Source: Cylindrobasidium torrendii FP15055 ss-10 (lineage: Eukaryota; Basidiomycota; Agaricomycetes; Agaricales; Physalacriaceae). Taken from it: DNA of 10,379 nucleotides. The notes beneath the pieces were generated by a model. It did not search any database and was not told where the DNA came from. It saw nothing but the letters and a program-made list of their open reading frames with translations. The position numbers and the translations under genes were made by a program. The stretch is from contig KN880924.1 in NCBI GenBank assembly GCA_000934385.1, forward strand, positions 1 to 10,379, given 5' to 3'. Below, piece by piece: positions 6,297 to 10,379 of the stretch. Each line of letters begins with the position of its first letter. The stretch's first letter is position 1.

Positions 6297-9200
6297 TCAA
6301 GAGCAAAACAGTACGAATTCTTCTGGAACTGAGTGGCTCACCGCACTGACACCATCAAGCCCGACACAAAAAACCTTCGGCCTCTTCATCTCCCAGCTAT
6401 CGATGCCCCAGCCATCATCCTCAATTCCAATCTCAGCATCCCCAGCGTCTTTGCCTTCGCATTCATCCACCTGCGATACCACCAGCATTCCAGTCCCCAT
6501 CCGAAGTGTCGTCACTGGATGGTATAGCGGCCCAATACTAAGACCGCACTCGCCCACGCCCAATTCTTCCATATCCGTCATGGGTATTTGAATGTGGTTG
6601 AGATCGAGTACAGGATACAGTTCATCCTCGTCGCTTTGCTCCTGCACATCACTCTCCTCCGGGTCCAACAGCACCTCCTGGTCCACATCTGAGTCCTCAT
6701 CAACATCCTCCACGTCCTCGGTGTTGTACTTTCGGTTCACGTGAACTCCCTTCCCTGCGCGTGGAACGGACACTGACGGCGGGTCGGGCTCCACATCCCA
6801 GTCTTCATCGTCGGATACGTGTTCGGTATACACAGGTCGGGCGGCGGCTTTTCTCAGCGGTCTTCCAGTGGCAGACAGTAACAGAGGGGGTACCGTGTCG
6901 ATACGAGGGCAAGGAAACGTGAGAAGCGAGGATCCTCTTGGGATTGCGTCTCCCGTATCGGTCGCTTCATTTGGTTTTGACTGGGATCGCGCACTAACAG
7001 TCGTTGCCAATTTACACTCCCTTCGATTGACCGACACCGGAACTGATGTATTGGCGTTTGTTGATTGCAGAGGGGGAAGGTTTTCTAGGCTTGCTCTTTT
7101 TCTCTGACACGTGGGACAAGTGCAAAAGCCCTCACAAAATGGACATGTACGAGTCGACACATTCGTGGTTGTTGGCACTGACACGCGAGGCGGCAGACTC
7201 TCGAACCTAGAGATTGCATACATTGAATAGACTCTGGAAACACGATGAGAAAAACATACCTAGTTTTGAGACACCTGATGCAATACACTTTACTGCATGC
7301 TGAACACTGTGTGGCGATAAGTGGCGTGCTCTTGCGACATGGATGGCAGTTGAGGCGTTCTTCACTGGAAAGAGGCCAGTCGGGCTTTGACTTGGCTGAC
7401 AAAGTTCTCGTCTTCAAGGTGGTCGTTTGATGAGGAGGCGGCCACGACGGCGCCGTTGAAGGTCCGGCGGATTTGCCGACCGCATTGATGAACACGCCTT
7501 TCCTAGGTGATTTGGAGCCTTTTTGGAGGATAGGTCCCGGGGACTTGGCGTCCTCGTCCTTGGACGCACAAAGGTCAGAGGGTTTCTTGGCCATTCGCCC
7601 ATGGGCTGGCAACGTGCTGGATGTTGGTGGAGGACTATCTGCAACGATGCGTGATGTGGGATCATTCGGTGGCTTTGCGAGGAAGTTCGATGTTGGTTTA
7701 CGCGAGGATGGTGTGGGGAGCAGCGCAGTTGTTGCCGGAGGAGTGGGTATGTCAGCGTCATCCGCATTCTCTGTGATTTGATTATACGCGGATGCTAGAC
7801 TATCCGCGAATGAGGATGATGTACGTTGAGCATTCACAGGAAGTAATCTGCGCCGTTTGCGCAACAGCGAAGGGTCCTTAAAAACAAACAAAATCAGCTG
7901 GAAGTCGGTATTATGGAGGTGAATGCACTAACCTCCGCACCCACTGCTTGTAGTGCGCCCCTGGCCTGTTCTCTCCCCTTTCTCTTGGTGCTTCGCAGCC
8001 TCTCGGTATCGATGCTATCATTTTGGACAACCTTACGTTGCCGTGAAGCCTTAGGCTGGTCTTCGATAGTCAAATGGGCCACATTGATAGGGCTCATACC
8101 CTCTTTGAAGCTATCCTCTGTGGGTTTCCCTTGCTTACCACAGCGCGGGGCTTGCTCGTTGTCCTCTTCATCTTGTGTCAAATCGAAGAACGGGACACTT
8201 CCGTCACGCTCACAGCGCTCTCGCCTCAGTCGTTTCTTCGAGACCGTGTGTCCGCTTGGCGATAAACACTCAGTGAGAGCGGCGGTAAATGTGTCGGATT
8301 TGGAGGATTTGGGCCATGAGGGAAGCTGAAACTGTTCCATGCTGAGGAGATCGGACGAAGTCACTGTAGGCGCTGTTGTAGGCAATACACAGGAGGATGG
8401 GGTTGACGATGACGCAGAGCCAGCAACAAAGGGACTGGCGGAAAGGGGGGTGGCTTTGTTGGAGTTTTTGAGGTCCTCGACGTCGTTACCAGAGGAAACG
8501 GCATCGTCCTGTTCTGGTCCCTGTGCCGCCGCGCCTGGAGTTGGCGCTCGGGTGCCATCTCTGGCTTGAGGGCTCCATGTTGAGGGGTCGAGATGAAAGG
8601 CTATTGAGGATGAATTAGTACGATGTCCTTTGGACATATGTTGGGACGCACGAGATGAGCGTTGCCTGTGCAAGTCCATACGATGATACTCAATGCCGTT
8701 GGGAAAGACGGCCTCGAGCGTGCGAACGCTGACTTCGGAGACGCGGCGGGGTACGCGGGTCGAATTAGTATGATGAACCGGACTAGTTCCAGTCTGGGCG
8801 CTCTCGAGAACGATTCCAATGCTGTCCTCAAATTCAACTTCTCTGTTGCTACCCTCGGCGTCGTTGCCCCCGGTGCTGTTACTAGCGGTGCTGCCACTAT
8901 AGTCATTGCTCGGTTCCTTTGTCGCAATGTGGGGGTGATGTTGTTGAGAAGACAAAGGACTTGATGTAAATCTAAAGGGCGACCATTTTGCGTTTATCGA
9001 TGTTGGTGATGGGCTCGTCGATGGAACATCCTGAACGATGTCGGTAGGCAATTTTTTTGAGTAACTATGCACGCACCGTGGAGATCATCGAGACTTTGTC
9101 TTCCACCTCTGGAAAACGTCTACTGGGCGACTAGGCCAACAATGAGCACCACATATAATCAAGCGCAACACACACTTCTCCCAGTCCGCGCCCTTCGTTC

Positions 9201-9517
9201 GTGGTAAACGAAACCATTTTGGGGGACCCGGAGGCTGTCTCGCCTCGAGCTGCCGGCCTTGTGGATGGGCTCATGGAGGACGACGTCCCCTGGTAGCCAG
9301 AGGAGAGCTGGGGCTCAAGCAGAGACGCGGAGGGAGACTGTTGCATGTTAAATATGATCACGGTCAAAACAATGCAAAGACTAACTGTGACACCGACTGA
9401 GACTGTGTTCTTCTTTGGAAACCATATCTGCGCCCGGCGAGCGCGCTTTTGTCTCTGGGTATGTTTTTGATTGACAACACCATGCTTTCCAATCCGGCCA
9501 GGTCCAGGAATATCCAT
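6297..9517 (-). CDS. zf-4CXXC_R1 (CDCA7/JPO-type) zinc-finger protein, six exons
   Basis: The exons on the minus strand are 9517-9386, 9337-9176, 9130-9077, 9030-7933, 7876-7260 and 7206-6297, giving 990 aa. The introns are 48, 45, 46, 56 and 53 bp. The first four are phase 0; the last splits an Arg codon (AG|G). The donors are GTTAGT, GTGTGT, GTGCGT, GTTAGT and GTATGT. The zf-4CXXC_R1 finger spans about 659-725: C659, C662, C673, C676, C681, C684, then C709, C712, C716, C718 and C721, with C-H-x-C-R at its start and C-L-K-T-R-F in the middle. This matches the finger of CDCA7/JPO proteins, which in animals bind DNA and recruit the HELLS remodeller to keep DNA methylated. Elsewhere the protein is disordered: Ser/Thr/Pro-rich, basic nuclear patches (about 381-388 and 488-492), a SUMO-interacting-like F-F-D-L-T-Q-D-E-E (about 396-404) and an acidic stretch (about 819-884). 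The role is inferred as nuclear. The start at 9517 follows an in-frame TAG and is the least certain part. Confidence 0.85.
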
Positions 9518-9567
9518 CTGCTACTAGCAAGGTTCAACGTAAGAGGGAGAGCTTAGCGTTGGCTTAC
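9518..9567 (-). other. Possible 5' UTR intron of the zinc-finger gene
   Basis: On the minus strand a 50-bp segment starts GTAAGC, contains GCTAAGC (branch-like) and ends TAGCAG directly before the ATG at 9517. It would make a well-formed basidiomycete intron in the leader, or it could connect to an unseen upstream coding exon. Confidence 0.35.
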
Positions 9568-9574
9568 AGCTGAT

Positions 9575-9596
9575 CGGCTCTATCAATTGATCGCCG
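9575..9596. repeat. Nested palindrome near the gene start
   Basis: A perfect 10-bp palindrome, ATCAATTGAT (9582-9591), is flanked by CGGC (9575-9578) and its complement GCCG (9593-9596). It lies about 60-80 bp upstream of the start codon at 9517 and could be a dimeric factor site. Only the symmetry is seen. Confidence 0.4.
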
Positions 9597-9908
9597 AGCG
9601 GCAAGCGTCGTACCCGTGGGTCGCGAGCTCCAGCCTCAGGCCTCCCCCATTGCGCTAGCATTGTTCACACTTCACAGGCCCGGTTTGTATCCCCTAGAAG
9701 AGCTTGCTGGTGTTGGGCCTAATGAAGTGAGTTGAATTCCCGCAAATTTTGAGCTAATGGTTCATCGACATCAACTTCAAGCTGCTAGCGTTGAACCAGA
9801 TCGGAGTCAGACTCCCTCTGTCAGTATCAATAAGTCACGGGACAATAGCTAACGGTACTTCGTAGCCTTAGTCCTAGGAAGATAAATAAATCGAGTTGTA
9901 AAGCACAG

Positions 9909-9927
9909 CTGAGCGCTGAGCGCTGAG
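9909..9927. repeat. Short tandem CTGAGCG repeat
   Basis: There are two exact CTGAGCG units plus a partial CTGAG. Each junction creates the palindrome AGCGCT. It lies about 400 bp upstream of the zinc-finger gene. No function can be assigned. Confidence 0.6.
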
Positions 9928-10379
9928 GTCCTAACTCCTTCTCACACCTTCATGCTTGGCGTCCATGACTTTCCTGGTGTGCCCCCTTCCATTAATTTCC
10001 TGACACTCAACGGGGTGCCCGGTGTATATCTTTAGAGGTAGCGATTGGCCCACCTTTATAGATGCGCCGCCTGGAATATGAGAGACTTACCAAAAGCCAC
10101 CTCACAAATAACTTGGCACGGTGGTCCGCGCCCAGCAAACATCATCTACGCGAACCGTTGTGCATCCACGGGACGTGTGTTGGCGCGCAGCCGATGCAAG
10201 TTGTGTTGAACCTAATTCGTACATACGCCGAGCAGGTGTACATGGTCTTGACGCCGAACGACTGTCGAATAGAGATGGCGCTGGCGCCAATGTGTAGACT
10301 GCGAATTAGAACCATCGGCGGTGGACCGACGACATATCGGCGAGCGAGTATAGGCTGAGTGTTTGTAAGAGATATACGC

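Larger units (their letters stand above)
9518..10379. other. Upstream region of the minus-strand gene, no gene seen
   Basis: This is the promoter side of the zinc-finger gene. It has an inverted CCAAT box (ATTGG at 10044-10048) but no clear TATA close to the start. A 98-codon plus frame at 10062-10358 overlaps a 62-codon minus frame; neither has a domain or a splice structure, and both are rejected. No tRNA-like box pair was found. Confidence 0.4.

Noticed and set aside
6286..6591. Plus-strand frame opposite the zinc-finger gene's last exon
   Set aside because: Shadow of the acidic and Ser-rich coding sequence on the other strand.
8662..8964. Plus-strand 100-codon frame
   Set aside because: Antisense to exon 4 of the zinc-finger gene; no independent evidence.
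10062..10358. Plus-strand 98-codon frame at the right edge
   Set aside because: No domain, no introns of fungal type, and a minus-strand frame competes for the same bases.

Overview
The window reads as nuclear DNA of a filamentous basidiomycete, most likely an agaricomycete mushroom-type fungus. The genes are split by very short introns (45-56 bp) with GTRNGT-like donors, CTRAY-like branch sites and pyrimidine-rich acceptors. They sit beside LTR-element and Plavaka-type transposon remains, which are typical neighbours in agaricomycete genomes. There is no bacterial operon layout, tRNA, rRNA or CRISPR array that I can support.

Region 1 (about 1-3934, plus strand) is the right-hand part of an LTR retroelement. 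A chain of three long overlapping reading frames (345-1103, 724-2157, 2006/2093-3685) ends 27 bp before a G-rich polypurine tract (3713-3724). The tract abuts a 210-bp LTR (3725-3934) with matching TGTGA...TCACA ends. The proteins show no reverse transcriptase, RNase H, integrase, protease or zinc-knuckle motif. The element is therefore either a non-autonomous type carrying an unrecognised gene, or one with an extra gene between pol and the 3' LTR. The second junction between frames can be explained by an 82-bp intron. The first looks like a +1 frameshift near 981.

Region 2 (4232 to about 5175, plus strand) is a decayed 5' fragment of a Plavaka-type transposon protein. It has a Cys/His N-terminal finger, an acidic linker, and the W-E-A-L-F-G and L-D-W-E-V-A-H-W blocks, broken by frameshifts and stops.

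Region 3 (5283-5761, plus strand) is a small two-exon gene of unknown function (143 aa) with a hydrophobic C-terminal tail. A further 5' exon is possible. It is followed by a short TAGGTA hexamer repeat.

Region 4 (6297-9517, minus strand) is the main intact host gene. It has six exons and encodes a 990-aa, largely disordered nuclear protein with one zf-4CXXC_R1 (CDCA7/JPO-type) cysteine-rich finger. All five introns restore a single open frame. The finger suggests a chromatin or DNA-methylation role, but only by family analogy. Sequence from 9518 to 10379 is its upstream region, in which I see no gene.
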